Assembly (NCBI RefSeq): GCF_017876755.1
Contig: NZ_JAGIOO010000001.1
Span: 4,821,786-4,885,785 of the forward strand
Length of the DNA stretch: 64,000 bases
Reading direction: 5' to 3'
Source: Crossiella equi
GTDB lineage: Bacteria; Actinomycetota; Actinomycetes; Mycobacteriales; Pseudonocardiaceae
The position numbers and the translations under genes are program-made. This document shows, one piece after another, positions 25,010-32,680 of the stretch (position 1 is the stretch's first letter; each line of letters starts with the position of its first letter). Under the pieces are notes generated by a model. It worked only from the letters and a program-made list of their open reading frames with translations, was not told where the DNA came from and did not search any database.

Positions 25010-25543
25010 GTGTCGGAGACCTTGCAGGCGACCGAGCAAGAGGAACAGGCCGCCGCTACTCCGGACGCCGGTAACGACGAGAGCCTGCTGGTCCGCGAAG
25101 GAGACATCGCCGGCGACTACCTCGAGAAGCTTCTCGACCTGCTGGACTACGACGGCGACATCGACCTGGACGTCGAAGCGGGCCGAGCCATCGTGAGCAT
25201 CGACGGCGGCGAGGACCTGGAGAAGCTCGTGGGCCGCCGGGGCGAGGTCCTGGAGTCCCTGCAGGAACTGACCCGCCTGGCCGTCCAGCAGTCCACGGGC
25301 AGCCGCAGCCGCCTGATGCTGGACGTGGCCCAGTGGCGCGCGGCCCGCCGAGCGGAACTGAGCGACCTGGGCAAGTCCACCGCCGAGAAGGTCCTGGAAA
25401 CGGCCAAGCCGATCCGCCTCCGCACCATGACCCCCTTCGAGCGCAAGGTCGTCCACGACGCGGTCGCGGCCGTCGCGGGCGTCCACAGCGAAAGCGAAGG
25501 CGAAGAACCCCACCGCCGCGTGGTGGTCTTCCCGACCAACTGA
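25010..25543 (+). CDS. khpB: RNA-binding protein KhpB/Jag (KH and R3H domains)
   Basis: A 177-residue cytoplasmic RNA-binding protein. An acidic N-terminus is followed by a KH-like domain with IVSIDGGEDLEKLVGRRGEVLESLQELTRLAV (split by a GG pair) and an R3H domain with RAARRAELSDLGKSTAEKV and MTPFERKVVHDAVA. It is an spoIIIJ-associated (Jag) family member, which pairs with KhpA in other bacteria. GTG 25010 follows GGAAGGAG by five bases. It is the last gene of the rpmH operon, before a good terminator. Confidence 0.95.
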   Translation: MSETLQATEQEEQAAATPDAGNDESLLVREGDIAGDYLEKLLDLLDYDGDIDLDVEAGRAIVSIDGGEDLEKLVGRRGEVLESLQELTRLAVQQSTGSRSRLMLDVAQWRAARRAELSDLGKSTAEKVLETAKPIRLRTMTPFERKVVHDAVAAVAGVHSESEGEEPHRRVVVFPTN

Positions 25544-25558
25544 CGCACTGCTCCCCAG

Positions 25559-25600
25559 AACGCCCGGCCAGGGACTCCCCCAGGCCGGGCGTTTTGCTTT
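25559..25600 (+). terminator. Rho-independent terminator of the rpmH-khpB operon
   Basis: An 11-bp stem (25559-25569 with 25583-25593) is followed by TTTGCTTT. It lies 16 bases after the khpB stop. Confidence 0.85.
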
Positions 25601-25933
25601 GCGTAGGGCAGGGCGCCCAACCGCCTGAGTCCCGCTGGCACCGGCACGGCCTGCCCATCGGATCACGCTGTTTCAATGCCTGGCCGCCTGCCCCCTGAGT
25701 ACTTGTGGCCCACCACACCCGGCTCCCCCACCGCCCGGCTCCCCCTCTCCCTTTCCCCGCAACCCGTTCGTCTGAACGGTTCTGCCGCCCCACCGTTCCG
25801 TGGTCCGATCTCGCCCGACTGCCCTGTTCGCCTCCGCTGAGACCCGGCCTGGCTGCCGCCGCAGGCCCCAACGACGGTCCGGCGGGGCCCTGAGACCGGC
25901 CTCGTCCACCCGCCTCAGTGCCCCAGCCCGCTC

Positions 25934-26097
25934 GCCGAGCTTGCTCGGCAGTGGCGGAAGCCCGGTCCGGAAGCCCGGTCCGGAAGCCCGGTCCGGAAGC
26001 CCGGTCCGGAAGCCCGGTCCGGAAGCCCGGTCCGGAAGCCCGGTCCGGAAGCCCGGTCCGGAAGCCCGGTCCGGAAGCCCGGTCCGGAAGCCCGGTC
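25934..26097. repeat. Hairpin plus 11 perfect copies of a 13-bp tandem repeat
   Basis: A 7-bp hairpin with TT loop (25934-25949, GCCGAGC-TT-GCTCGGC) precedes eleven exact copies of CGGAAGCCCGGTC (25955-26097) and a 3-base remnant. Thirteen is not a multiple of three, so every frame cycles through a 13-residue repeat. No sequence variation between copies means recent expansion or strong homogenisation. Confidence 0.95.
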
Positions 26098-26124
26098 CGG
26101 GGTAGGCGGCTCTGCTGCACTTGG

Positions 26125-26340
26125 CGCCCCCGCTCAAGCTTGCTTGGCGGGGGCGGAGTGCGGCGGAGTGCCGGGCGGAGTGCCGGGCGGAGTGCCGGGC
26201 GGAGTGCCGGGCGGAGTGCCGGGCGGAGTGCCGGGCGGAGTGCCGGGCGGAGTGCCGGGCGGAGTGCCGGGCGGAGTGCCGGGCGGAGTGCCGGGCGGAG
26301 TGCCGGGCGGAGTGCCGGGCGGAGTGCCGGGCGGAGTGGT
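26125..26340. repeat. Hairpin plus about 14 copies of a 12-bp tandem repeat
   Basis: A 14-bp hairpin with one bulged base (26125-26155, loop TT) precedes an array of GGGCGGAGTGCC. Thirteen copies are exact (26173-26328). The copies at both edges are degenerate (26151-26172 and 26329-26340). The design mirrors the neighbouring 13-bp array but the unit is unrelated in sequence. Confidence 0.95.
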
Positions 26341-26628
26341 TGGTGTTCGCAGGTATTGCCGTGGGGCTGCTGCGGGAGCGCTCGGAGCGGAGGGGCTGGG
26401 GGTGAAGGTCGGGCGGGTGGAGGTCTTGGCGGCGACCGCGGCGGTGGGGTGGTTTGCGATTGGGGTTGGTTGGACTCGGCTGGTCGGGACATGGGGCTGC
26501 GGCGGGGTTGTTTGAACGAGGTGGGTGAGCGGGAGGATGTCGCGGCGGCTCAGGTAGGGGCCGGGGCGGCCCCAGCGGGGTGCGCGGGCGTGGCAGTGCG
26601 GGCTTGTTGTGGTCGAATGTGGGGCAGC

Positions 26629-26644
26629 TGTTTCACGTGAAACG
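26629..26644. other. parS site 1
   Basis: GTTTCACGTGAAAC at 26630-26643 is the exact 14-bp actinobacterial ParB-binding palindrome. It lies just upstream of rsmG and about 3.7 kb from parB's own start in the same cluster. Confidence 0.95.
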
Positions 26645-26669
26645 GCGGGATTGGGAAAGTGGGTTGGGC

Positions 26670-27377
26670 GTGGTTTCACGTGAAACGGGGGCCGGTGAGG
26701 CGGTGTCCGTGGTGGTACCCGAGGTGGCTGCTCGGGTGTTTGGAGAGCGGCTTGGGGTGGCGGAGCGGTTCGGGGAGATGCTTGTGGAGCAGGGGGTGCT
26801 TCGCGGGTTGATTGGGCCTCGGGAGGTGGAGCGGGTGTGGGAGCGGCACATCCTGAACTCCGCTGTGGTGGCCGAGCTCCTGGCACCGGGGGTGTCTGTG
26901 GTGGATGTTGGGTCTGGGGCCGGGTTGCCCGGGATTCCCATGGCTATTGCCCGGCCCGATGTGGAGATGGTGCTCCTGGAGCCCATGGCGCGGCGGTGTG
27001 CCTGGCTTGAGGAGGTCGTCGACGAGCTTGAGCTCGAGGGGGTCTACGTGGTTCGAGGGCGGGCTGAGGAGAAGGTTGTTCGGGAGCGGGTTGCTGGTGC
27101 CGATGTAGTTACTGCGCGCGCCGTGGCGCCGTTGGCGAAGTTGGCCGGGTGGTGTTTGCCGTTGGTTCGGCCTGAGGGGCAGTTGCTCGCGTTGAAGGGG
27201 TCCAGTGCGGCGGAGGAGTTGGAGCGGGATGAGCAAGCCGTGGCCGCCGTGGGTGGGGTGAATGGGCGCGTTGTGGTCACCGGGGAGGGTGTTCTTGAGG
27301 TGCCGACGACGGTAGTTGTGCTCGATCGCGCTCCAGGGCGTGACGGGAAGCGCCGGAGGAGGAAGGATCGGGGATGA
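26670..27377 (+). CDS. rsmG: 16S rRNA (guanine-N7) methyltransferase RsmG
   Basis: A 235-residue SAM-dependent enzyme methylating G527 (E. coli numbering) of 16S rRNA. The SAM motif is VVDVGSGAGLPGIPMAI, preceded by the family pattern ERHILNSAVVAELL. The start is taken at GTG 26670, giving VVSRETGAG, in which VSRET is encoded by a parS site. Codon use is unlike its neighbours: many codons end in G or T (GTT, GGG, CGG), and the coding strand is strongly G-rich, with the change ending at parA. Its stop overlaps the parA ATG. Confidence 0.93.
   Translation: MVSRETGAGEAVSVVVPEVAARVFGERLGVAERFGEMLVEQGVLRGLIGPREVERVWERHILNSAVVAELLAPGVSVVDVGSGAGLPGIPMAIARPDVEMVLLEPMARRCAWLEEVVDELELEGVYVVRGRAEEKVVRERVAGADVVTARAVAPLAKLAGWCLPLVRPEGQLLALKGSSAAEELERDEQAVAAVGGVNGRVVVTGEGVLEVPTTVVVLDRAPGRDGKRRRRKDRG
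26673..26686. other. parS site 2 (inside rsmG start)
   Basis: Exact GTTTCACGTGAAAC within the first rsmG codons, 43 bp after site 1 start to start. That is roughly four helical turns, so both face the same side of the DNA. Confidence 0.95.
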
Positions 27378-28369
27378 GGCCTGAGTCGCCCCTGTTTTCA
27401 CATCCGGAGAGTGGCACGGCCGCCCATGTTCCACGTGAAACCGCCGCACCCCCACCGGTACCGGTGACACCCCACGCGCCGCCTGAGGAGAACATCGTGT
27501 GGACCCCCATTGCCGAGGAAGCCGAGCGCGCCGCCCGTGTGCAGCACCCTGACGGGCTCTCGCTGCCGCGTCCCGCCCGTCGCCGTGTCTTCACCGTCGC
27601 CAACCAGAAGGGCGGCGTCGGCAAGACCACCAGTACGGTCAACCTGGCCGCGGCGCTCGCCCTGCACAACCTCAAGGTCCTCGTGATCGACCTGGACCCC
27701 CAGGGCAACGCCAGCACCGCGCTCGGGGTTGAGCACAGGTCCGGCACCCCCTCCATCTACGAGGTGCTGATCGGTGAGATCTCCCTCGCGGACGCCGCCG
27801 CGCCGAGCAACCAGACCGACAACCTGGTGTGCGTGCCCGCCACCATCGACCTGGCCGGTGCCGAGATCGAGCTCGTGTCCATGGCCAACCGCGAGTCCCG
27901 GCTGAAGGAGGCCCTCTCCCCCGAAGCGCTGGACTCCCTGCAGCCGGACTACGTCTTCATCGACTGCCCGCCGTCGCTCGGCCTGCTCACGCTGAACGCG
28001 ATGGTGGCCGCCCAGGAGGTGCTCATCCCCATCCAGTGCGAGTACTACGCACTGGAGGGTCTGAGCCAGTTGCTGGGCAACATCGAGCTGGTGCAGCAGC
28101 ACCTGAACCCCGACCTGGACGTGTCCACGATTCTGCTCACCATGTACGACGGGCGGACCAAGCTGGCCGACCAGGTGACCACCGAGGTGCGGAACCACTT
28201 CCAGGAGCGCGTCCTCAAGACCGTGATCCCCCGCAGCGTGAAGGTCTCCGAGGCCCCCGGCTTCGGGCAGACGATCATCACCTACGACCCGGGTTCGCGG
28301 GGCGCGATGAGCTACCTCGACGCAGCCAAGGAGATCGCCGTACGCGGCGCCGAGATGGGAACCACATGA
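27374..28369 (+). CDS. parA: Chromosome partitioning ATPase ParA
   Basis: A 331-residue Walker-type ATPase that, with ParB-parS, moves newly copied origins. A disordered N-terminus of about 70 residues precedes the ATPase core with the deviant Walker A KGGVGKTT (residues 79-86) and [22 protein letters not shown]. The ATG overlaps the rsmG stop (ATGA). Residues HVPRET near position 18-23 come from an imperfect parS. The TGA overlaps the parB ATG. Confidence 0.97.
   Translation: MRPESPLFSHPESGTAAHVPRETAAPPPVPVTPHAPPEENIVWTPIAEEAERAARVQHPDGLSLPRPARRRVFTVANQKGGVGKTTSTVNLAAALALHNLKVLVIDLDPQGNASTALGVEHRSGTPSIYEVLIGEISLADAAAPSNQTDNLVCVPATIDLAGAEIELVSMANRESRLKEALSPEALDSLQPDYVFIDCPPSLGLLTLNAMVAAQEVLIPIQCEYYALEGLSQLLGNIELVQQHLNPDLDVSTILLTMYDGRTKLADQVTTEVRNHFQERVLKTVIPRSVKVSEAPGFGQTIITYDPGSRGAMSYLDAAKEIAVRGAEMGTT
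27428..27441. other. parS-like site 3 (inside parA)
   Basis: GTTCCACGTGAAAC differs from the parS 14-mer at one base (position 4, T to C). Confidence 0.75.
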
Positions 28370-29340
28370 CAGAACGGAAGGGCGGGCTCGGTCGCGGGCT
28401 GGCCGCGCTGATCCCCAGCGCTCCCTCGCCGGGTGCCGCCGCGGCGGCCAACTCCTCCCCCGTCGCGGCGGGGCTGCGAGCCAAGGTCGAGGCGGCCGAG
28501 CAAGAGGCGGCGGTTGCCGGTGCGGTCTACCGCGAGGTGCCGACCGCGGCGATCAAGCCGAACCCGAAGCAGCCCCGGCACGTCTTCGACGAGGAGGCGC
28601 TGGCCGAGCTGGAGCACTCGATCCGCGAGTTCGGGCTCATGCAGCCCGTCGTGGTCCGGGAGCTCGGCAAGGGTCAGTACGAGCTCGTCATGGGCGAGCG
28701 CCGCCTCCGGGCGTCGCAGCAAGCCGGGCTGGACCGCATCCCGGCCATCGTGCGGCAGACCGCCGACGAGGCCATGCTGCGGGACGCGCTGCTGGAGAAC
28801 ATCCACCGCGTGCAGTTGAACCCGCTCGAAGAGGCGGCGGCGTACCAGCAGCTGCTGGAGGAGTTCGAGGTCACCCACGAGGAGCTGGCGGGCCGCATCG
28901 GCCGCAGCCGCCCGGTGATCACGAACACCATCCGGCTGTTGAAGCTCCCACTCCCCGTGCAGCGCCGGGTGGCGGCCGGGGTCCTGTCGGCCGGGCACGC
29001 CCGCGCCCTGCTTGGGCTGGACGACCCGGGCAAGCAGGAGGACCTGGCAGCCCGGATCGTCGCCGAGGGCCTGTCGGTGCGCGCGACCGAGGAGGCCGTG
29101 GTGCTCGCCAAGAGCGAGCAGCCCGCCAAGGCCAAGCCCGCTGCGCGCAAGCCGATCCAGGCCCCTGGGCTCCAGGACCTCGCCGAGAAGCTGTCGGACG
29201 CGTTCGACACCCGGGTCAAGGTCGAGCTCGGTCGCCGAAAGGGCCGGATCGTGCTTGAGTTCGGCTCCGTCGACGACCTGGAGCGCATTGTCGAGCTCAT
29301 GGGGCAGAACGAGACAAAACGGGCAGTGCGGCCGGAGTAG
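28366..29340 (+). CDS. parB: Chromosome partitioning protein ParB
   Basis: A 324-residue CTPase/DNA-binding protein that loads at parS and spreads. The N-terminus [13 protein letters not shown] carries the ParA-stimulating region, and the ParB/Srx domain has [22 protein letters not shown] and [28 protein letters not shown] and the helix-turn-helix [19 protein letters not shown] follow, then a dimerisation tail. ATG 28366 overlaps the parA stop. Confidence 0.97.
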   Translation: MTERKGGLGRGLAALIPSAPSPGAAAAANSSPVAAGLRAKVEAAEQEAAVAGAVYREVPTAAIKPNPKQPRHVFDEEALAELEHSIREFGLMQPVVVRELGKGQYELVMGERRLRASQQAGLDRIPAIVRQTADEAMLRDALLENIHRVQLNPLEEAAAYQQLLEEFEVTHEELAGRIGRSRPVITNTIRLLKLPLPVQRRVAAGVLSAGHARALLGLDDPGKQEDLAARIVAEGLSVRATEEAVVLAKSEQPAKAKPAARKPIQAPGLQDLAEKLSDAFDTRVKVELGRRKGRIVLEFGSVDDLERIVELMGQNETKRAVRPE

Positions 29341-29389
29341 CCGGGGTATTGGCGACTTATGTCACGGTGACGTTTTCCAACGGGAACGA

Positions 29390-30337
29390 CTACCGGCGGG
29401 CGAGCGCTCGCTCGACGAGGGTGCCGAACACCTCACCGAGCGAGCGCCCAGCCGCCTCCACCGCCATCGGCAGCAGCGAGGTCTCGGTGAGCCCCGGCGA
29501 GACGTTCACCTCCAGGAAGTGCACCGTGCCGTCCGGCGCCACGATCGCGTCGGTGCGGGAGATGTCGCGGAGGCCGAGCAGCTTGTGCGCGGCCACGGCG
29601 AGCTCCCCCACCGCGGCCTGGCTCTCGGCAGTGAGGCGCGCGGGCGCGTGGAACGTGGTCAGCCCGGCGGTGTAGCGCGCGGAGTAGTCGTAGATTCCGT
29701 TCTCCGGCTGGATCTCCACCGCGGGCAGGGCCTGGGGTCCCTCGGGCCCGTCCAGCACCGCCACGGCCACCTCAACGCCCGTAACGTACTTCTCCGCCAG
29801 CACGGTGTCCCCGTAGGCCAGGCAGTCGACCATCGCGGCGGGCAGGTCGGCCGCGTCCCGCACCACGGTGGCGCCCAGCGCCGAGCCGCCCTGGTCCGGC
29901 TTGAGCATCAGCGGCAGGCCGATGCGGTCGACCAGCGCGTCCAGCACCGCCTGGGCGCCGAGCACGCGGAACGTGCTGTGCGGCAGCACCACCCAGTCCG
30001 GGGTGGCCAGGCCCGCGCGGGCGATCTCCGCCTTGGCGGTCGGCTTGTCCCACGCGCGGCGGCAGGCCCGGGGGTCGGTGCCGACGAACGGCACGCCCAA
30101 CATCTCCAGCACCGACTGCACCGCGCCGTTCTCGCCCTCACCGCCGTGCAGCGCCACGATCGCGGCGTCCGGGCGGTGCCTGCGCAGCCGCTCCAGCAGC
30201 GCGCCGTCGGCGTCCCACTCCTCCACGCTCAGGCCGGTCTGCCGCAGCGCGGCCGACAGGCGGCGCCCGGACCGCAGGGAGACCTCACGCTCGTGCGACA
30301 GCCCACCGGCCAGCACGGCGACCCAACGATCAGACAC
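29390..30337 (-). CDS. D-alanine--D-alanine ligase family protein
   Basis: A 315-residue ATP-grasp ligase of the Ddl family, expected to join two D-alanines for peptidoglycan precursors. It shows the N-terminal Glu of HEREVS, HGGEGENG, KPDQGGSALGATVV, the omega-loop IYDYSARY and EVNVSPGLTETSLLP. The phosphate-loop Ser-Ser pair of classical Ddl is Gly-Ser-Ala-Leu-Gly here, a mild departure. The start is GTG 30337, with GAGGAG nine bases upstream. An extra Ddl-like gene beside parAB occurs in related actinobacteria; whether it is the main cellular ligase cannot be told. Confidence 0.85.
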   Translation of the reverse strand: MSDRWVAVLAGGLSHEREVSLRSGRRLSAALRQTGLSVEEWDADGALLERLRRHRPDAAIVALHGGEGENGAVQSVLEMLGVPFVGTDPRACRRAWDKPTAKAEIARAGLATPDWVVLPHSTFRVLGAQAVLDALVDRIGLPLMLKPDQGGSALGATVVRDAADLPAAMVDCLAYGDTVLAEKYVTGVEVAVAVLDGPEGPQALPAVEIQPENGIYDYSARYTAGLTTFHAPARLTAESQAAVGELAVAAHKLLGLRDISRTDAIVAPDGTVHFLEVNVSPGLTETSLLPMAVEAAGRSLGEVFGTLVERALARR

Positions 30338-30365
30338 TGTGGAACTCCTCAATGCGGAAATGTCA

Positions 30366-30401
30366 CGGCGGTCCACTGTGATAGTCCACAGTGGACCGCC
30401 G
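30366..30401. terminator. 15-bp perfect hairpin between aminotransferase and ligase genes
   Basis: Stem 30366-30380 with 30387-30401, loop ATAGTC. It sits in the 89-bp gap between two leftward genes, so it would end the aminotransferase mRNA or act as a partial stop before the ligase. It contains a CCACTGTG/CACAGTGG dyad. Confidence 0.65.
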
Positions 30402-30426
30402 GTGAACGCGTTGTGGGAAAGGGTGA

Positions 30427-31800
30427 TCAGGCGGTGTCGGGCGACGGCGACTGCGACCCGCCCGGCTGCCTGCGTGCCACCTGGCCGAAGGTGCTGATCA
30501 GCTCCAGCTCCCCCTCCAGCACGGTGGCCAGCCGCCGCACGCCCTCGCGGATGCGTTCCGGCGTGGGATAGCAGAAGGACAGGCGCATCTGCGAGTTGCC
30601 GCTGCCGTCACCGAAGAACGCGGTGCCCGGCACGTACGCCACGCGCTGGGTGACCGCGCGCGGCAGCATGGCCTTGGTGTCGATGCCCTCCGGCACGGTC
30701 AGCCACACGTAGAACCCGCCGTCCGGTTTGGTCCAGCGGCAGCCCGCGGGCAGGTGCGCCTCGATCGCGCCGAGCATCGCGTCCCGGCGGTCGCGGTAGG
30801 CCTCGCGGTAGGTCTTGATCTGGCCCATCCAGTCGTGCTGGGCCAGGTACCGGGAGACCACCGCCTGGGTGAAGGTGGGCGGGCACAGCGTGGCCGACTC
30901 AGCCGCCAGCACCAGCTTCTCGCGCACCGCGTGCGGCGCGAGCGTCCAGCCGACCCGCAGGCCCGGGGCGAAGGTCTTGGAGAAGGACCCGAGGTAGACC
31001 ACGTTCTCCGGCTCCATCGAGCGCAGCGCCGGATAGGTCTGCCCGTCGAAGCCGAGCATGCCGTACGGGTTGTCCTCCACCACCAGCACGCCGTGCCGGG
31101 CGCAGATCTCCAGCACCTCGGCCCGCCGCGGTACCGACAGCGTGACGCCGGCCGGGTTGTGGAAGTTCGGGATCGTGTAGAGGAACTTCACCCGGCGCCC
31201 GGCCGTGCGCAGCGTGGTGAGCGTGCGCTCCAGCTCGGCCGGGATCAGGCCCTCGTCGTCCAGCGGCACGTGCACGACCTCGGCCTGGTAGGCGGAGAAG
31301 GTGCCCAGCGCGCCCACGTAGGACGGTGCCTCGGCGATCACCACGTCACCGGGGTCGCAGAAGATGCGGGTGACCATGTCCAGACCGGACTGCGAGCCCA
31401 CGGTGACCGTGACGTCGTCCGGGTGGGCCGAGATGCCCTCCAGGGCCATGATCTGGCAGATCTGCTCGCGCAGCGCAGGGATGCCCTGCGCGGAGGCGTA
31501 CTGCAGCGCGGTCTGGCCCTCGGCCGCCACGATCTGCGCCACGTCCTGGGCGAGGGTCTCCATCGGCAGGGCCGCCAGGTACGGCATGCCACCCGCCAGC
31601 GAGACCACCTCGGGGCGGCTGGCCACCGAGAACAGCGCCCGGATCTCCGAGGCTGTCATGCCCGCCGTGCGGGCCGCGTAGCGCCCGAGGTGGGAGTCGA
31701 GGCTGCGCCCTGCCGCCGGAGCCGCTGCCGCCACCGCTCCTGCCGCTGCCTGGACAGCGGGGCTGTTGTGCTGCTCGGGAGAGGTGGCGGGTAGGTTCAT
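30427..31800 (-). CDS. PLP-dependent class I aminotransferase (2-aminoadipate transaminase-like)
   Basis: A 457-residue fold-type I aminotransferase. An Ala/Pro-rich N-terminus precedes the core. Visible motifs are SLAGGMPYLAALP, QYASAQGIPALREQI, VTVGSQSGLDMV, YTIPNFHNPAGVT, DNPYGML and SFSKTFAPGLRVGW, which holds the PLP lysine. The pattern fits the PLR/MocR-derived group without a GntR domain that includes 2-aminoadipate and aromatic transaminases. The substrate is not deducible. A gene of this group next to parAB is conserved in several actinobacteria. Confidence 0.88.
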   Translation of the reverse strand: MNLPATSPEQHNSPAVQAAAGAVAAAAPAAGRSLDSHLGRYAARTAGMTASEIRALFSVASRPEVVSLAGGMPYLAALPMETLAQDVAQIVAAEGQTALQYASAQGIPALREQICQIMALEGISAHPDDVTVTVGSQSGLDMVTRIFCDPGDVVIAEAPSYVGALGTFSAYQAEVVHVPLDDEGLIPAELERTLTTLRTAGRRVKFLYTIPNFHNPAGVTLSVPRRAEVLEICARHGVLVVEDNPYGMLGFDGQTYPALRSMEPENVVYLGSFSKTFAPGLRVGWTLAPHAVREKLVLAAESATLCPPTFTQAVVSRYLAQHDWMGQIKTYREAYRDRRDAMLGAIEAHLPAGCRWTKPDGGFYVWLTVPEGIDTKAMLPRAVTQRVAYVPGTAFFGDGSGNSQMRLSFCYPTPERIREGVRRLATVLEGELELISTFGQVARRQPGGSQSPSPDTA

Positions 31801-31960
31801 GGCGCGCTCCGAATCGGCAGTCGTTCGGGACAGTCTAGGTGGCAGTCAACGGCAAAGACGCCGAGTGTGAGCTGCCCTCCCTGTCGAAGCCGGTGCGCTG
31901 CGCCTATGCTGGTTCTGGTGCCCGTGGTGCGCGGGCATTTCGTTCTTGCTGGGAGGTCAG

Positions 31961-32599
31961 GTGTCACGACGCGTAGTCGGCGTCACGTTGGACAACCTCG
32001 ACCACCTGTCCCGGCACTCCCGGGGCTGTGTGTTCTGGGAACTCGCTCCGCACATGAAGGAGCAGTCCGAGGAGTTCGGCCAGACCGAGTTCGACAAGGA
32101 AGCCTGGATCTCCGCGGTATTGCTGGAGTGGGGTTCCTGCGGCCGGATCATCTACTCCGACGGCGTGCCCGCGGGGCACGTGCTGTACGCGCCGCCGAGC
32201 GTGGTCCCCCGCGCGAACACCTTCCCGACGGCACCTGCCAGCGCGGACGCGGTACTGCTGACTGCTCTCCAGGTGCTGCCCGAGTTCACCGGCGGCGGTC
32301 TCGGCAGGGTGCTGGTGCAATCGGTGGCGAAGGACCTCACCCGACGCGGGGTGAAGGCGATCGAGGCTTTTGGCGATGCCACGCCGGACGAGCCGTGCTG
32401 TGTGCTGCCAGCCGACTTCCTGCTGAGCGTCGGGTTCAAGACCGTGCGCCAGCACCCCAAGTGGCCGCGCATGCGCCTGGAACTGCGCACCGCGCTCACC
32501 TGGAAGGAAGACGTGGAAGCCGCCCTGGAGCGCCTCCTGGGCTCGGTCTCCATCAGCGCGACGGCGGGGCCCAAGGAACCGAGCTTCCGGCCCGCCTGA
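31961..32599 (+). CDS. GNAT family N-acetyltransferase
   Basis: A 212-residue protein with the GNAT acetyl-CoA motif VLPEFTGGGLGRVLVQSVAKDL (here split after the R/QxxGxG-like TGGGLG). The substrate is unknown. It starts at GTG 31961 with GGGAGG four bases upstream. Its mycobacterial counterpart lies between cwlM and parB. It is convergent with cwlM, the two being separated by a parS-like site and a terminator. Confidence 0.87.
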   Translation: MSRRVVGVTLDNLDHLSRHSRGCVFWELAPHMKEQSEEFGQTEFDKEAWISAVLLEWGSCGRIIYSDGVPAGHVLYAPPSVVPRANTFPTAPASADAVLLTALQVLPEFTGGGLGRVLVQSVAKDLTRRGVKAIEAFGDATPDEPCCVLPADFLLSVGFKTVRQHPKWPRMRLELRTALTWKEDVEAALERLLGSVSISATAGPKEPSFRPA

Positions 32600-32613
32600 G
32601 CCCGCTCAGAGCC

Positions 32614-32629
32614 TGTTTCACGGGAAACA
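32614..32629. other. parS-like site 4
   Basis: TGTTTCACGGGAAACA differs from the 16-bp parS palindrome at one base (T to G at position 10). It lies in the convergent gap between the GNAT gene and cwlM, a typical place for secondary parS sites. Confidence 0.7.
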
Positions 32630-32634
32630 ACGAG

Positions 32635-32665
32635 AGGCCCCCACCGGGAGAACCGGTGGGGGCCT
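32635..32665. terminator. Convergent-gene terminator
   Basis: A 13-bp perfect stem (32635-32647 with 32653-32665), loop GAGAA, between the GNAT gene and cwlM. Confidence 0.85.
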
Positions 32666-32680
32666 TCTCGTCGGAGGGGC

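Larger units (their letters stand above)
25601..26669. other. Gene-free, repeat-bearing region with strand-composition switch
   Basis: About 1.07 kb between the khpB terminator and rsmG with no convincing gene. Long open frames exist in many phases only because the 12- and 13-base repeats contain no stops. From 25,545 to about 25,930 the plus strand is C-rich; from about 26,145 on it is markedly G-rich. Two hairpin-plus-tandem-repeat modules lie between (25934-26097 and 26125-26340), and one parS site is near the right end. In most relatives khpB and rsmG are nearly adjacent. Confidence 0.75.

Noticed and set aside
25934-26340. CRISPR array
   Set aside because: Units are 12 and 13 bp, directly abutting with no spacers, and no cas genes are present.
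25673-26886. Long open frames (GVPG-, TPPG- or PVRKPG-repeat proteins) across the repeat arrays on both strands
   Set aside because: All frames stay open because the repeat units contain no stop codon. There is no consistent ribosome-binding site, and no conserved domain is visible outside the repeats.
29371-29390. Weak terminator after parB (GTCAC-G-GTGAC with following GTTTTC)
   Set aside because: The 5-bp dyad at 29361-29371 is too short to call with confidence.
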